Of a stretch of 64,000 nt of DNA, positions 9,136-17,316 are shown in pieces (the first letter of the stretch is position 1; the number at the start of each line of letters is the position of its first letter). The stretch comes from Sinomonas cyclohexanicum (GTDB taxonomy: Bacteria; Actinomycetota; Actinomycetes; Actinomycetales; Micrococcaceae): positions 1,426,001 to 1,490,000 of the forward strand of contig NZ_AP024525.1 of NCBI RefSeq assembly GCF_020886775.1, written 5' to 3'. A program made the translations under genes and the position numbers. The notes beneath the pieces were generated by a model. The model saw only the letters and a program-made list of their open reading frames with translations. It searched no databases and was not told the DNA's origin.

Positions 9136-9173
9136 TTTACGTGGCCGTGACATGGGTTCAACCCGGGCGAAAC
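9136..9173. promoter_or_regulatory. GlnR-type box array, nirD side
   Basis: A second four-pentamer array at exact 11-bp steps: TTTAC (9136-9140), GTGAC (9147-9151), TCAAC (9158-9162), GAAAC (9169-9173). The last pentamer matches the GlnR b-site exactly. It covers the -35 zone of the nirD promoter, the position of an activator. Confidence 0.75.
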
Positions 9174-9184
9174 GGCCCGCTCCG

Positions 9185-9190
9185 TAGCGT
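9185..9190 (+). promoter_or_regulatory. -10 box of nirD, probably leaderless
   Basis: TAGCGT ends six bases before the ATG at 9197, so transcription would begin at or within a base or two of the start codon. The GGAGG in between is too close to act as a ribosome-binding site. Confidence 0.6.
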
Positions 9191-9196
9191 GGAGGC

Positions 9197-9583
9197 ATGA
9201 CGATCACCGCTGAAGCACCTGTCCTTGCCGACTCGCCCACCGATGCCGCGCGTGACGCCCTGTCCACGTGGTACGACGTCTGCAGCCTGACCGACCTCGA
9301 GCCCAACTGGGGCGAGGCGGCCCTCATCGGGGGCCGGCAGGTCGCCGTCTTCCGCCTCCCCACGGACGAGGTCTTCGCCGTCGAGCAGCGCGACCCCGCG
9401 ACCGAGGCGCACGTCATGGCGCGCGGGATCGTCGGCTCCCGCGGCGAGCGCCCGACCATCGCCTCGCCCCTCCACAAGCAGGTCTACGACCTGGTCACGG
9501 GGGAACGGCTCGACGCTCCCGGCACGCCGATCGCGGCCTTCGCGGCCCGGGTGGTCGGCGGAATGGTGCAGGTCGCGGCCTGA
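9197..9583 (+). CDS. nirD: Nitrite reductase small subunit
   Basis: The 128-residue protein has the Rieske-like fold of NirD. It shows 'WYDVCSLTDLEPNWGEAALIGGRQVAVFRL', 'VFAVEQRDP', 'MARGIVGS' and 'IASPLHKQVYDLVTGE', but lacks the Cys/His cluster ligands of true Rieske proteins, as is typical for NirD. It should partner with NirB in cytoplasmic nitrite reduction. In most bacteria nirB and nirD are adjacent and co-directional; here they are divergent with two separate GlnR-like arrays between them, so subunit balance must be set by two promoters. Transcription runs toward pgm and ends at the hairpin 9599-9668. Confidence 0.93.
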   Translation: MTITAEAPVLADSPTDAARDALSTWYDVCSLTDLEPNWGEAALIGGRQVAVFRLPTDEVFAVEQRDPATEAHVMARGIVGSRGERPTIASPLHKQVYDLVTGERLDAPGTPIAAFAARVVGGMVQVAA

Positions 9584-9598
9584 CTCGGGCCCTTGGCG

Positions 9599-9668
9599 AC
9601 ATAACCGGCCCTGACCGGCTCAACAGGCGCTGGTGCGGGCCTGTTGTGCAGGTCAGGGCCGGTCATGT
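9599..9668. terminator. Large hairpin between convergent nirD and pgm
   Basis: An 18-bp outer stem (9599-9616 with 9651-9668, one mismatch; core CCGGCCCTGACC) encloses an 8-bp inner stem (CAACAGGC 9621-9628 with GCCTGTTG 9639-9646). It sits between converging genes, so a bidirectional terminator is the likely role. Confidence 0.7.
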
Positions 9669-9688
9669 AACGGCGTGCACCCAGAACC

Positions 9689-11491
9689 TCAGAGGCCGAG
9701 GGCCTCGCGCACGTCGTTGACGGCGGCGTCGAGGGCGTGGCGCGCGGCCTGGCGGGCCTCGGTGAGCTCGGCGGAGTTGTCCACGGGACGGATGACCTCG
9801 AAGTAGCACTTGAGCTTGGGCTCGGTTCCGCTCGGGCGGACGATCACGCGCGTCGAGTCACGGGTGACCCATAGGAGTCCCTCAGTCGGCGGCAGCTCGT
9901 CGGAGCCCTGCGCGAGGTCCACCGCGGTCTCGACGGGGGAGTCCGCGAACGAGGCCGGCGGGTCGAGCCGCAGACGGGTCATCATCGCGTCAAGGAGCCC
10001 GAGGTCGGCCACGCGCACGCTGAGCTGGTCCGTCAGGTGCACGCCGTGGCGAACGTGCAGGGCGTCCAGCCGGTCGAACAGGGTCTCGCCGTGCGCTTTC
10101 GCCTCGGCGGCCAGCTCGGCGATCAGCAGGGCCGCTGAGATGCCGTCCTTGTCCTTCACGAGGCCGGGCGCGACGCAGTATCCGAGCGCCTCCTCGTACC
10201 CGTACACGAGGCCCGGCACGCGGGAGATCCACTTGAAGCCCGTGAGTGTCTCGCGGTGCGCGAGGCCGGCGGCCCCCGCGATCCGGGCGAGCAGCCGCGA
10301 GGACACGATCGAGTTGGCGAACACGAGGGACGGGTCGGTGGAGCCCTCGGGCAGGTCCAGCCGCTGCACGACGTGGGAGCCGAGCAGCGCACCCACCTCG
10401 TCGCCCCGCAGCATGCGCCACTCGCCCGTGGCCGGGTCCGGGGCGGCGACGGCACAGCGGTCGGCGTCCGGGTCGTTCGCGATCACGAGGTCTGCCCCCG
10501 CCGCCCTCGCGGCCTCGAACGCGAGGTCCAGCGCGCCCGGCTCCTCGGGATTCGGGAACGCGACGGTCGGGAACGCGGGATCGGGCTGGGCCTGCTCGGA
10601 CACTAGCGTCACGTCGGCGAAGCCGGCGTCGCGCAGCACGCCCAGTGCGGTCTCGCCGCCCACGCCGTGCAGCGGCGTCAGGACGATCTTGAGCTCGCGC
10701 GCGGGGAAGAGCCCTGGCTTCGCGAGGCGCACGACGGCGCCCCGGTAGTCCGCGGCGATGCTCGCCGGCAGCACGGCCCAGCCGCCGTCGGCAAGGGCGA
10801 TCGACCCGACGGGCCCCACCTGGCCGATGAGCTCGGAGATCTCCGCGTCGATGGGTGCGACGATCTGCGCGCCGCGACCGGCGTCGTCGACCGCGCGGCC
10901 GCCGAGGTACACCTTGTACCCGTTGTCCTGCGGCGGGTTGTGGCTGGCCGTGACCATGACCCCGGCGTCGCACCCGAGCGCCTGCAGCGCGTAGGCGAGG
11001 ACCGGCGTGGGCAGCGCAGACGGCATGAGGTAGGCGTCGATCCCCGCCGCCGTGAAGATCGCGGCCGTCTCCTGCGCGAACACGTCCGAGTTCGTGCGGG
11101 CGTCGTAGCCCACGACGGCGCGCGGCCTGGCAGCGGGGGGCGACCCGGCGCCGTCGTGCGCTGGACCGACGGCGGTGCCGCTCACCCGCCGCACGAGGAA
11201 CGCCGCGAGTCCCGCAGCGGCGCGCCGGACGGTGACCCGGTTCATGCGGTTCGGCCCGGGCCCGAGGGCCGCGCGGAGGCCCGCGGTGCCGAACTGGAGC
11301 GTGCCGCAGAACGCGTCGGCGAGCTCCTGGAGGGCGGCGTCGCGCGCGAGGGAGGGCTCGGCGTCGTGCGCGCGGGCGAGCGTCTCGCGCAGCTGTGCAG
11401 CGGTCGAGGGATCGGGATCCGTCGCCGCCCACTCCTCGGCCCGGCGTGCTAGGTCAGTGAGGTCGGGCGCCCCGGCGGGGATGGTGCTCAT
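9689..11491 (-). CDS. Phospho-sugar mutase (phosphoglucomutase/phosphomannomutase family)
   Basis: The 600-residue enzyme of the alpha-D-phosphohexomutase family shows the catalytic phosphoserine loop 'VTASHNPPQDNGYKVY', the Mg-binding loop 'IANDPDADRCAVA', the sugar-binding 'GYEEALGYCVAP' and the C-terminal phosphate loop 'VIVRPSGTEPKLKCYFE'. ATG at 11491 is preferred over a TTG at 11509 because GAAGGA lies about 10 nt upstream. The length and the neighbouring purine nucleoside phosphorylase (36 bp upstream, same strand) suggest a phosphopentomutase/phosphoglucomutase role in ribose-1-phosphate use; substrate cannot be fixed from sequence. Two variable segments carry the host word: 'RAHDAEPSLARDAA' (11361-11369) and 'GPAHDGAGSPPAA' (11153-11161). 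Confidence 0.92.
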   Translation of the reverse strand: MSTIPAGAPDLTDLARRAEEWAATDPDPSTAAQLRETLARAHDAEPSLARDAALQELADAFCGTLQFGTAGLRAALGPGPNRMNRVTVRRAAAGLAAFLVRRVSGTAVGPAHDGAGSPPAARPRAVVGYDARTNSDVFAQETAAIFTAAGIDAYLMPSALPTPVLAYALQALGCDAGVMVTASHNPPQDNGYKVYLGGRAVDDAGRGAQIVAPIDAEISELIGQVGPVGSIALADGGWAVLPASIAADYRGAVVRLAKPGLFPARELKIVLTPLHGVGGETALGVLRDAGFADVTLVSEQAQPDPAFPTVAFPNPEEPGALDLAFEAARAAGADLVIANDPDADRCAVAAPDPATGEWRMLRGDEVGALLGSHVVQRLDLPEGSTDPSLVFANSIVSSRLLARIAGAAGLAHRETLTGFKWISRVPGLVYGYEEALGYCVAPGLVKDKDGISAALLIAELAAEAKAHGETLFDRLDALHVRHGVHLTDQLSVRVADLGLLDAMMTRLRLDPPASFADSPVETAVDLAQGSDELPPTEGLLWVTRDSTRVIVRPSGTEPKLKCYFEVIRPVDNSAELTEARQAARHALDAAVNDVREALGL

Positions 11492-11527
11492 GTCGGCGTA
11501 GTCCTTCAATCGTCCTTTGAGGGGCCG

Positions 11528-12352
11528 TCAGATCGCGGCGATGACGTCGGCGAGGAGTCGGGAGATCCGCGGGCCCGCGGCGGCACCGGCCGCGAGGACC
11601 TCCTCGTGGCTGAGCGGCTCCGGGCCGATGCCCGCGGCGAGGTTCGTCACGAGTGAGATTCCGAACACCTCGAGCCCGGCGTGGCGAGCGGCGATGGCCT
11701 CGAGCGCCGTGGACATGCCGATGAGGTCCGCACCGATCCGCTTGGCGTACTGGACCTCGGCCGGCGTCTCGTAGTGCGGTCCGGGGAACTGGGCGTAGAC
11801 GCCCTCCGCCAGGCTCGGGTCAACGGTGCGGGCCACGGCCCGCAGCCGCGACGAGTACAGGTCGGTGAGGTCCACGAAGGTGGCGCCCTCGAGCGGGGAC
11901 GTGGCCGTGAGGTTGATGTGGTCGCTGATGAGCACCGGGGTGCCGGGCGCCCAGTCGGGGTTGAGCCCGCCGCAGCCGTTGGTGAGCACGACGACGCGGC
12001 ACCCCGCCGCGGCTGCTGTCCGGACGCCGTGCACGACGGCGCGGACGCCCCGGCCCTCGTAGTAGTGCGTCCGGGCGCCGAGCACGAGCGCGCGCTTGCC
12101 GTCCGCGGTGAGCACGGACCGGATGGTGCCCACGTGCCCCTCGACGGCCGGCGCCGAGAACCCCGGCACGTCGGCGGCAGGGAGGGTCGCCGTCGTCTCG
12201 CCGATGAGGTCCGCCGCCTCGCCCCAGCCGGAGCCGAGCACGAGCGCGATGTCGTGCCTCGGGACCCCGGTCGCCTGCGCGATGGTCTCTGCCGCGGCCT
12301 GGGCCAGCCCGAAGGGGTCGTCAGTCATCGCCGCTGTCGCCGTTGTCGTCAC
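11528..12352 (-). CDS. punA: Purine nucleoside phosphorylase
   Basis: The 274-residue protein is a trimeric-type PNP that converts purine (deoxy)nucleosides and phosphate to base and (deoxy)ribose-1-phosphate. Visible are '[15 protein letters not shown]', '[19 protein letters not shown]', '[16 protein letters not shown]', '[13 protein letters not shown]' and '[21 protein letters not shown]'. The start is GTG at 12352; an in-frame ATG at 12328 is possible. On the minus strand TAGGTT (12359-12364) ends six bases before the GTG, indicating a leaderless transcript. The phosphosugar mutase follows in the same direction and would process the sugar phosphate. Confidence 0.94.
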   Translation of the reverse strand: MTTTATAAMTDDPFGLAQAAAETIAQATGVPRHDIALVLGSGWGEAADLIGETTATLPAADVPGFSAPAVEGHVGTIRSVLTADGKRALVLGARTHYYEGRGVRAVVHGVRTAAAAGCRVVVLTNGCGGLNPDWAPGTPVLISDHINLTATSPLEGATFVDLTDLYSSRLRAVARTVDPSLAEGVYAQFPGPHYETPAEVQYAKRIGADLIGMSTALEAIAARHAGLEVFGISLVTNLAAGIGPEPLSHEEVLAAGAAAGPRISRLLADVIAAI

Positions 12353-12423
12353 AGGATGAACCTACCAATCCGCGCGGCGGGATTCGTCCTCCCAGGGCGG
12401 ACGGGATGACAGAATGTGTGTCC

Positions 12424-13848
12424 GTGACGATGAACCCTGATTTTGCGGCCCCCCACATCGCGATCCTGGGCGGCGGACCCGGCGGCTACGAGGCGGCGTC
12501 GGTCGCGGCCTCTCTCGGAGCGAAGGTCACGATCGTCGAGCGCGCGGGGCTCGGCGGCTCCGCGGTGCTGACTGACGTGGTGCCTTCGAAGACCCTCATC
12601 GCGACCTCGGACCTCATGACCCGCGTCGAGGAGGCCTCCGCGGCGCTCGGCCTGCGCCTCGCGACGGGGGACGGGGAGCCGCTCCAGCGCACGGACCTGC
12701 GCGCGGACCTGCGCATCGTCAACGACCGCCTGCTCGGCCTCGCCCGCCAGCAGTCCGAGGACATCCGCGCCGCGCTCGACGCCCAGGGCGTGCGCATCGT
12801 CATGGGTTCCGGCCGCCTCGTCGACGGCAGCGTCATCGAGGCCACCACGGTGGACGGCGTCGAGCGGATCGAGGCCGACGCCGTGATCCTCGCCGTGGGT
12901 GCCCACCCCCGCGAGCTTCCGTCCGCCCGCCCGGACGGCGAGCGGATCCTCAACTGGGCGCAGATCTACAGCCTCGAGGAGATCCCGGAGGAGCTGATCG
13001 TGGTGGGTTCGGGCGTCACGGGCGCGGAGTTCGCGTCCGCGTACAACGGCCTCGGCTCCAAGGTCACGCTCATCTCGTCCCGCGACCGCGTGCTGCCCGG
13101 ATCGGACACCAACGGCGCCGAGCTGCTCGAGAAGGTCTTCGCCCGCCGCGGCGTCCGCGTCCTCTCGCGCTCCCGCGCGGAGTCGGTCGAGCGGACGGGC
13201 GACGGCGTGGCGGTCACCCTCGGCGACGGCACCAAGGTCACCGGCTCGCACTGCCTCATGTGCGTCGGCTCGATCCCGAACACGGACGGGATCGGCCTCG
13301 AGCAGGCGGGCGTTGCCGTGAGCGGGAGCGGCCACATCATGGTCGACGGCGTCTCCCGCACCACCGCGACCAACGTGTACGCCGCGGGCGACTGCACGGG
13401 CGTGCTCGCGCTCGCCTCGGTGGCCGCGATGCAGGGCCGCATCGCGGTGGCCCACATCCTGGGCGACCAGGTCACGCCGCTGAACCTCAACCACGTCGCG
13501 TCCAACATTTTCACCTCGCCCGAGATCGCCTCGGTGGGCGCGTCGGAGGCGGACGTGACGAGCGGCAGGGTCGCGGGGGACGTCGTGATGCTCCGCCTCA
13601 AGAGCAACCCGCGCGCCAAGATGCGCAACACCACCGACGGGTTCGTCAAGGTCATCTCGCGCAAGGGCACCGGGACCGTGATCGGGGCCGTGGTCATGGG
13701 CTCCAACGCGTCGGAGCTCATCTTCGGCCTCGCGATGGCGGTCGAGCAGAAGCTCCACGTGGACGACGTCGCGAACACGTATGCGGTGTACCCGTCGCTG
13801 TCCGGCTCCCTCGCGGAGGCCGCGCGGCGCCTGCACGTGCACATGTAG
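12424..13848 (+). CDS. NAD(P)H-quinone dehydrogenase / LpdA-type flavoprotein disulfide reductase
   Basis: The protein is a two-dinucleotide-binding flavoprotein with 'HIAILGGGPGGYEAASVAASLGAKVTIVE' at the N-terminus, 'ELIVVGSGVTGAEFASAYNGLG' for NAD(P), 'NVYAAGDCTGVLAL' and a C-terminal dimerisation domain. The usual redox-active CxxxxC after the first motif is replaced by 'GLGGSAVLTDVVPSKT' with no cysteines. The M. tuberculosis LpdA (Rv3303c) group likewise lacks the active disulfide and uses quinones. The start is uncertain: GTG 12424 (474 residues) fits family length; ATG 12406 or 12430 are alternatives. It is divergent from punA, with a gap of about 70 bp. Confidence 0.88.
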   Translation: MTMNPDFAAPHIAILGGGPGGYEAASVAASLGAKVTIVERAGLGGSAVLTDVVPSKTLIATSDLMTRVEEASAALGLRLATGDGEPLQRTDLRADLRIVNDRLLGLARQQSEDIRAALDAQGVRIVMGSGRLVDGSVIEATTVDGVERIEADAVILAVGAHPRELPSARPDGERILNWAQIYSLEEIPEELIVVGSGVTGAEFASAYNGLGSKVTLISSRDRVLPGSDTNGAELLEKVFARRGVRVLSRSRAESVERTGDGVAVTLGDGTKVTGSHCLMCVGSIPNTDGIGLEQAGVAVSGSGHIMVDGVSRTTATNVYAAGDCTGVLALASVAAMQGRIAVAHILGDQVTPLNLNHVASNIFTSPEIASVGASEADVTSGRVAGDVVMLRLKSNPRAKMRNTTDGFVKVISRKGTGTVIGAVVMGSNASELIFGLAMAVEQKLHVDDVANTYAVYPSLSGSLAEAARRLHVHM

Positions 13849-13928
13849 ACCGCCCCACGCGCAGGGAGCCGCGCCTTCGGGCTCTTGGTCCCTTGAGGAC
13901 CGCCGGAGGTGCGGGGGACGATGGCGGC

Positions 13929-14453
13929 ATGGCACACACCGATGATGACCACGCCCACCACTCGCACTCCCACGCCCATTCCCACACGGGCGGCTTCTCG
14001 GACGACGACGCCGCGCTGGCCGCCGTCGAGGGGCACCACGCCCACATGCTCGAGCGGGTGAGCGCCCTCTCCGACGCCCTGCTCGCGGCCGTGGCCGCCG
14101 GCGACGCCGGGACCGCCTACGACGAGAAGGCCAACCTCGTGGGCTGGTGCGAGGACGAGCTCATTCCGCACGCCGTGGCCGAGGAGGGTCCACTGTACGG
14201 CCCGGCCCGGGAGACCGCCGAGGCGCGCCTCCTCGTCGAGGGGATGCTCCAGGACCACCAGACGATCATCGGACTCGTCGAGGAGCTCCGGGGCGCGGAC
14301 GGGCCACGTGCCGCGGCCCTCGGGCTGGCGATCGCGCGGGCGTTCGCCCTGCACCTCCGCAAGGAGAATCAGCTCCTGTTCCCGTACATCGTGGCGAGCC
14401 CCGATCTCTCGCTCGCGAAGGCCGTCGAGGGGCTCGAGGAGGTCGTCGGCTGA
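13929..14453 (+). CDS. Hemerythrin-like domain protein with His-rich N-terminus
   Basis: The 174-residue protein starts with a histidine-rich tail (MAHTDDDHAHHSHSHAHSHTGG), a likely metal-binding segment. A four-helix hemerythrin/HHE-type fold follows with candidate di-iron ligands in 'VEGHHAHMLERV', 'CEDELIPHAVAEEGPLY', 'GMLQDHQTIIGLVEEL' and 'FALHLRKENQLLFPYI'. The start chosen is the ATG at 13929, preceded by GGGGGACG. Possible roles are oxygen, nitric oxide or iron sensing/storage; nothing in the sequence decides between them. The NO link is tempting beside nitrite reductase genes but is inference only. Confidence 0.85.
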   Translation: MAHTDDDHAHHSHSHAHSHTGGFSDDDAALAAVEGHHAHMLERVSALSDALLAAVAAGDAGTAYDEKANLVGWCEDELIPHAVAEEGPLYGPARETAEARLLVEGMLQDHQTIIGLVEELRGADGPRAAALGLAIARAFALHLRKENQLLFPYIVASPDLSLAKAVEGLEEVVG

Positions 14454-14494
14454 TCCATAGGCACATCGTCTCGGTTGAGAGGTGCGATCTCGGC

Positions 14495-14500
14495 TAGCGT
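14495..14500 (+). promoter_or_regulatory. -10 box of the BenE-type gene, leaderless
   Basis: TAGCGT ends six bases before the GTG start at 14507, the same spacing as for nirD. No Shine-Dalgarno sequence fits the remaining space. Confidence 0.6.
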
Positions 14501-14506
14501 GGCCGG

Positions 14507-15766
14507 GTGACCACAGCAAAGACGTTGGACGGCCCCCGTGCCGGGACCCGGCGCAGGATGATCGCGGACGCGTCCTTCTCCGCGATTGCGGCGGGCTTCA
14601 TCGCGGTGGCCGTCTCCTACGCGGGTCCGATGGTCGTGGTGCTGCAGGCGGCCCAGGCCGCGCACCTGAGCGCGGGCCTGACCGCGTCGTGGATGAGCGC
14701 GATCGCGCTCGCGAGCGGCATCACCTGTGTGGTGCTGAGCCTCGTGACGCGGCAGCCCGTCGTCGTGGCCTGGTCGGTGCCCGGTGCCGCCCTCCTGCTC
14801 ACAGCGCTCGGGCAGTACTCGTACAGCGACGCCCTCGGCGCCTACATCGTCGCGGCCGTCCTCGCGGTCGTGCTCGGCGCGACGGGATGGTTCGGCAGGC
14901 TCATGGACGCCGTCCCGCGGCCGGTGGTCGCGGCCGTGCTCGCGGGGGTCCTCCTGCCGTTCGTGCTCAAGGCGTGCGGCGCCGTCGTGCAGTCGCCCCT
15001 CGTGGGCGGAGGCCTCGTCCTCGCGTTCCTTGCCGGCCGCCGGTTCGCCCCGCGCTACGCGGTCCTCGTGGCGCTCGCGGCCGGCGTCGCGCTCGCCCTC
15101 GCTACGGGCGGGATCGCGGCGCCGAGCCTCGGCTGGGACCTCTCGGGCCCCGTGTGGACCACACCGACGTTCGGCCTTCCCGCGATCGTGGGCATCTCGG
15201 TGCCCCTCCTGGTCGTCACCATGGCCGGGCAGAACGCGCCCGGGCTCGCGATGATGCGCCAGCTGGGGTACGACGCCGGCGATCGCCTCATGGTGGGCGG
15301 CGCGTCCCTCGCGTGGCTCGTCTCGGCGCCGTTCGGCTCGCACGGCATCAACCTCGCGGCGATCACGGCCGGGATCTGCGCCGGGCGCGAGGCGCACCAC
15401 GATCCGGCCCGGCGCTACGTCGCAGGCGTCTCGTGCGGCGCCTTCTACATCCTGTTCGGACTCTTCAGCACCACGGCCGTGGCGCTGGTCGCGGCGGTGC
15501 CGCCGGCCCTGCTCACGGTCCTGGCCGGCGTCGCCCTCCTCGCTGCGACCCAGGGCGCGATCATCGACTCCGTGACGCACGCGCGCGAGGACGCCCGGGC
15601 GGCGCCGCATGCGGTCGAGGCGGCCGTCATCACGCTGGCCGTGACCGCGTCCGGGGTGAGCGCGTTCGGCATCGTCTCGGCCTTCTGGGGGATCCTCGCC
15701 GGCGCGATCGCGTACGCCGTGCTCGGGATGCTCAGGCCGCGTCGCGACATTCACGCCGCCGCGTAG
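14507..15766 (+). CDS. BenE-family benzoate/H+ symporter-like permease
   Basis: The 419-residue integral membrane protein has about 12 hydrophobic segments and the BenE-family features 'ASFSAIAAGFIAVAVSYAGPMVVVLQAA', 'AWSVPGAALL', 'MAGQNAPGLAMMRQ' and 'FGSHGINLAAITAGICAGREAHHDPARRY'. Members take up benzoate or related aromatic acids with protons. No aromatic degradation genes are near, so the substrate is open. The GTG start has no room for a ribosome-binding site behind the -10 box. The 3' end overlaps the converging nasB-like gene by 16 bp (15751-15766). Confidence 0.88.
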   Translation: MTTAKTLDGPRAGTRRRMIADASFSAIAAGFIAVAVSYAGPMVVVLQAAQAAHLSAGLTASWMSAIALASGITCVVLSLVTRQPVVVAWSVPGAALLLTALGQYSYSDALGAYIVAAVLAVVLGATGWFGRLMDAVPRPVVAAVLAGVLLPFVLKACGAVVQSPLVGGGLVLAFLAGRRFAPRYAVLVALAAGVALALATGGIAAPSLGWDLSGPVWTTPTFGLPAIVGISVPLLVVTMAGQNAPGLAMMRQLGYDAGDRLMVGGASLAWLVSAPFGSHGINLAAITAGICAGREAHHDPARRYVAGVSCGAFYILFGLFSTTAVALVAAVPPALLTVLAGVALLAATQGAIIDSVTHAREDARAAPHAVEAAVITLAVTASGVSAFGIVSAFWGILAGAIAYAVLGMLRPRRDIHAAA

Positions 15767-17316
15767 TGCCGCTCGATGAGCTCGCGCACCTGATCGCGGC
15801 ACCCGCCGCAGCCCGTCCCCGCCCGGGTCTGGGCCGAGACGTCCTCGAGCGTCGAGCAGCCGCCGACGACGGCCTCCTCCACCGTCCCCCGGCTCACCCC
15901 GGCGCATCGGCACAGTGTCGACTCGGGGCCGCCTGACGATGCGCCGCCGAATCCTGTGCTGCCGCCCCGCGCGGCCGATTCGGCGCCGTCGAGCCGGAGG
16001 ATGAGGGACCGGTCCGAGGGCAGCTCCGCGCCCGACTCGAAGAGCAGCGTGAGCTCGGCGGCGGCCCGCGGGACGCCCAGCGCCACGAACCCCGCGAGGA
16101 CGCCGCCGCGCGTGGACATCTTGACGTAGGCGCCGTGCTCCGGGTCGGACCACACGGAGACTCGCAGCGGTGGGCGGTCATGGGCCGTGCACCCGGACTC
16201 GAGCGCGAACTCGTCCCACGGCTCGGCCGTGACTTCTCCCGCGACGGCGAGGTTCACCCCGCGCGCCTTGAGCAGGATCACGGGGACCCGCTCGTCGACG
16301 AGGGGCTCGGGCGCCGGCTCGCCGAGGAGCTCGTTCCGGAACCGCGCCGCGAGCCAGTCGGCCTGCCGCCAGCCCGGGGCGATGAGCCCGCTCGGCGCAG
16401 CCTCGCCGACCTCTGCGCAGTCGCCGATCGCGAAGACGTGCTCGGTGGCCAGTGCCGCGAGGGAGTGGTCCACGAGGACGCCCGAGCCGACCGCGAGGCC
16501 TCCGCCCTGGGCGAGTTCCACCCGGGGCCGGGCGCCGCACGCGATCACCAGCAGGTCGCCGTCGATCGCGGACCCGTCGTCGAGGAGCAGCGCCCTGAAG
16601 GCGCCGTCGGGGCCGGTCTCGAGGCCAGTTGAGCGCGCGTTGCCAGCGACCCGCACTCCCTGGCGGCGCAGGGCGGCCGTGAGCGTGGCACCCCCGGCCC
16701 GGTCGATGGAGCGGGACAGCGGCCGGTCGCCATGGTGGACCACGGTGACGGTGGCGCCCTCCTCGCTCGCGGCGAGCGCGGCCTCGAGCCCGAGCACGCC
16801 GCCGCCCAGGACGATGACACGGCGGCGGCCCTCGACCGCCGAGGCGAGCCGCGCGGCGTCGTGCACGTCCCGCAGCGCAGTGACGCCCGGCGGCAGCACC
16901 GGGTGCAGCGGGTCCGGGTTGAGGCCGGTGAGGGTGGGCACGACGGCGCGCGCCCCGGTTGCGAGGACCACGCGGTCGTAGGGGATAGCAGCGCCGTCGG
17001 CGAGGTGGACGAGGCGGCGGGACCGGTCCAGCCGCGCGGCGCGGGTGGAGGTCAGGACGCGCACGCGGTCCGCGGCGAGCTCGTCCGCGTCGGCCAGGCT
17101 CATGGACGGCAGGCTCGTGCGGCCCACGCCGAGGTCCGCGACGAGCACACGGTTGTACGCGGCGTGCTCCTCCTCGCCCACGACGGTGAGCTCGATGGCT
17201 CCCGCCGCCGCGGCGGGGCGGAGCTCATCGACGAACCGTGCGGCGACCGGCCCGAAGCCGACCACGACGATCCTTGTGCGGTGCTCGGTCGGGGGCTCGA
17301 TCGGGTGCTGCGTCAT
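15751..17316 (-). CDS. nasB: FAD/NAD(P)-dependent electron-transfer subunit of assimilatory nitrate reductase with BFD-like [2Fe-2S] domain
   Basis: The 521-residue flavoprotein resembles the first half of NirB. It has FAD-binding 'IVVVGFGPVAARFVDEL', NAD-binding 'RVIVLGGGVLGLEAALAASEEGATVT', 'VFAIGDCAEVG', and a C-terminal BFD-type domain with Cys in 'TLCRCAGVSRG', 'GGCSTLEDV' and 'GTGCGGCRDQV'. It would pass electrons from NAD(P)H to the molybdenum subunit. The ATG at 17316 overlaps the nasA stop by 4 bp (ATGA), so the two are translationally coupled. The symbol follows the nasB-type arrangement and is an assignment by context. The C-terminus overlaps the convergent BenE-type gene. Confidence 0.85.
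   Translation of the reverse strand: MTQHPIEPPTEHRTRIVVVGFGPVAARFVDELRPAAAAGAIELTVVGEEEHAAYNRVLVADLGVGRTSLPSMSLADADELAADRVRVLTSTRAARLDRSRRLVHLADGAAIPYDRVVLATGARAVVPTLTGLNPDPLHPVLPPGVTALRDVHDAARLASAVEGRRRVIVLGGGVLGLEAALAASEEGATVTVVHHGDRPLSRSIDRAGGATLTAALRRQGVRVAGNARSTGLETGPDGAFRALLLDDGSAIDGDLLVIACGARPRVELAQGGGLAVGSGVLVDHSLAALATEHVFAIGDCAEVGEAAPSGLIAPGWRQADWLAARFRNELLGEPAPEPLVDERVPVILLKARGVNLAVAGEVTAEPWDEFALESGCTAHDRPPLRVSVWSDPEHGAYVKMSTRGGVLAGFVALGVPRAAAELTLLFESGAELPSDRSLILRLDGAESAARGGSTGFGGASSGGPESTLCRCAGVSRGTVEEAVVGGCSTLEDVSAQTRAGTGCGGCRDQVRELIERHYAAA

Noticed and set aside
12343-12423. Longer N-terminus for the LpdA-type flavoprotein
   Set aside because: The extra residues are not like the family, which begins close to the FAD-binding glycine motif; GTG 12424 or ATG 12406 fits better than 12343.
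16866-16874. Another copy of the GTCGTGCGC word in nasB
   Set aside because: The sequence reads GTCGTGCAC with a different last part, and the residues VHDAA belong to a family segment; counted only as a near-match and left out.
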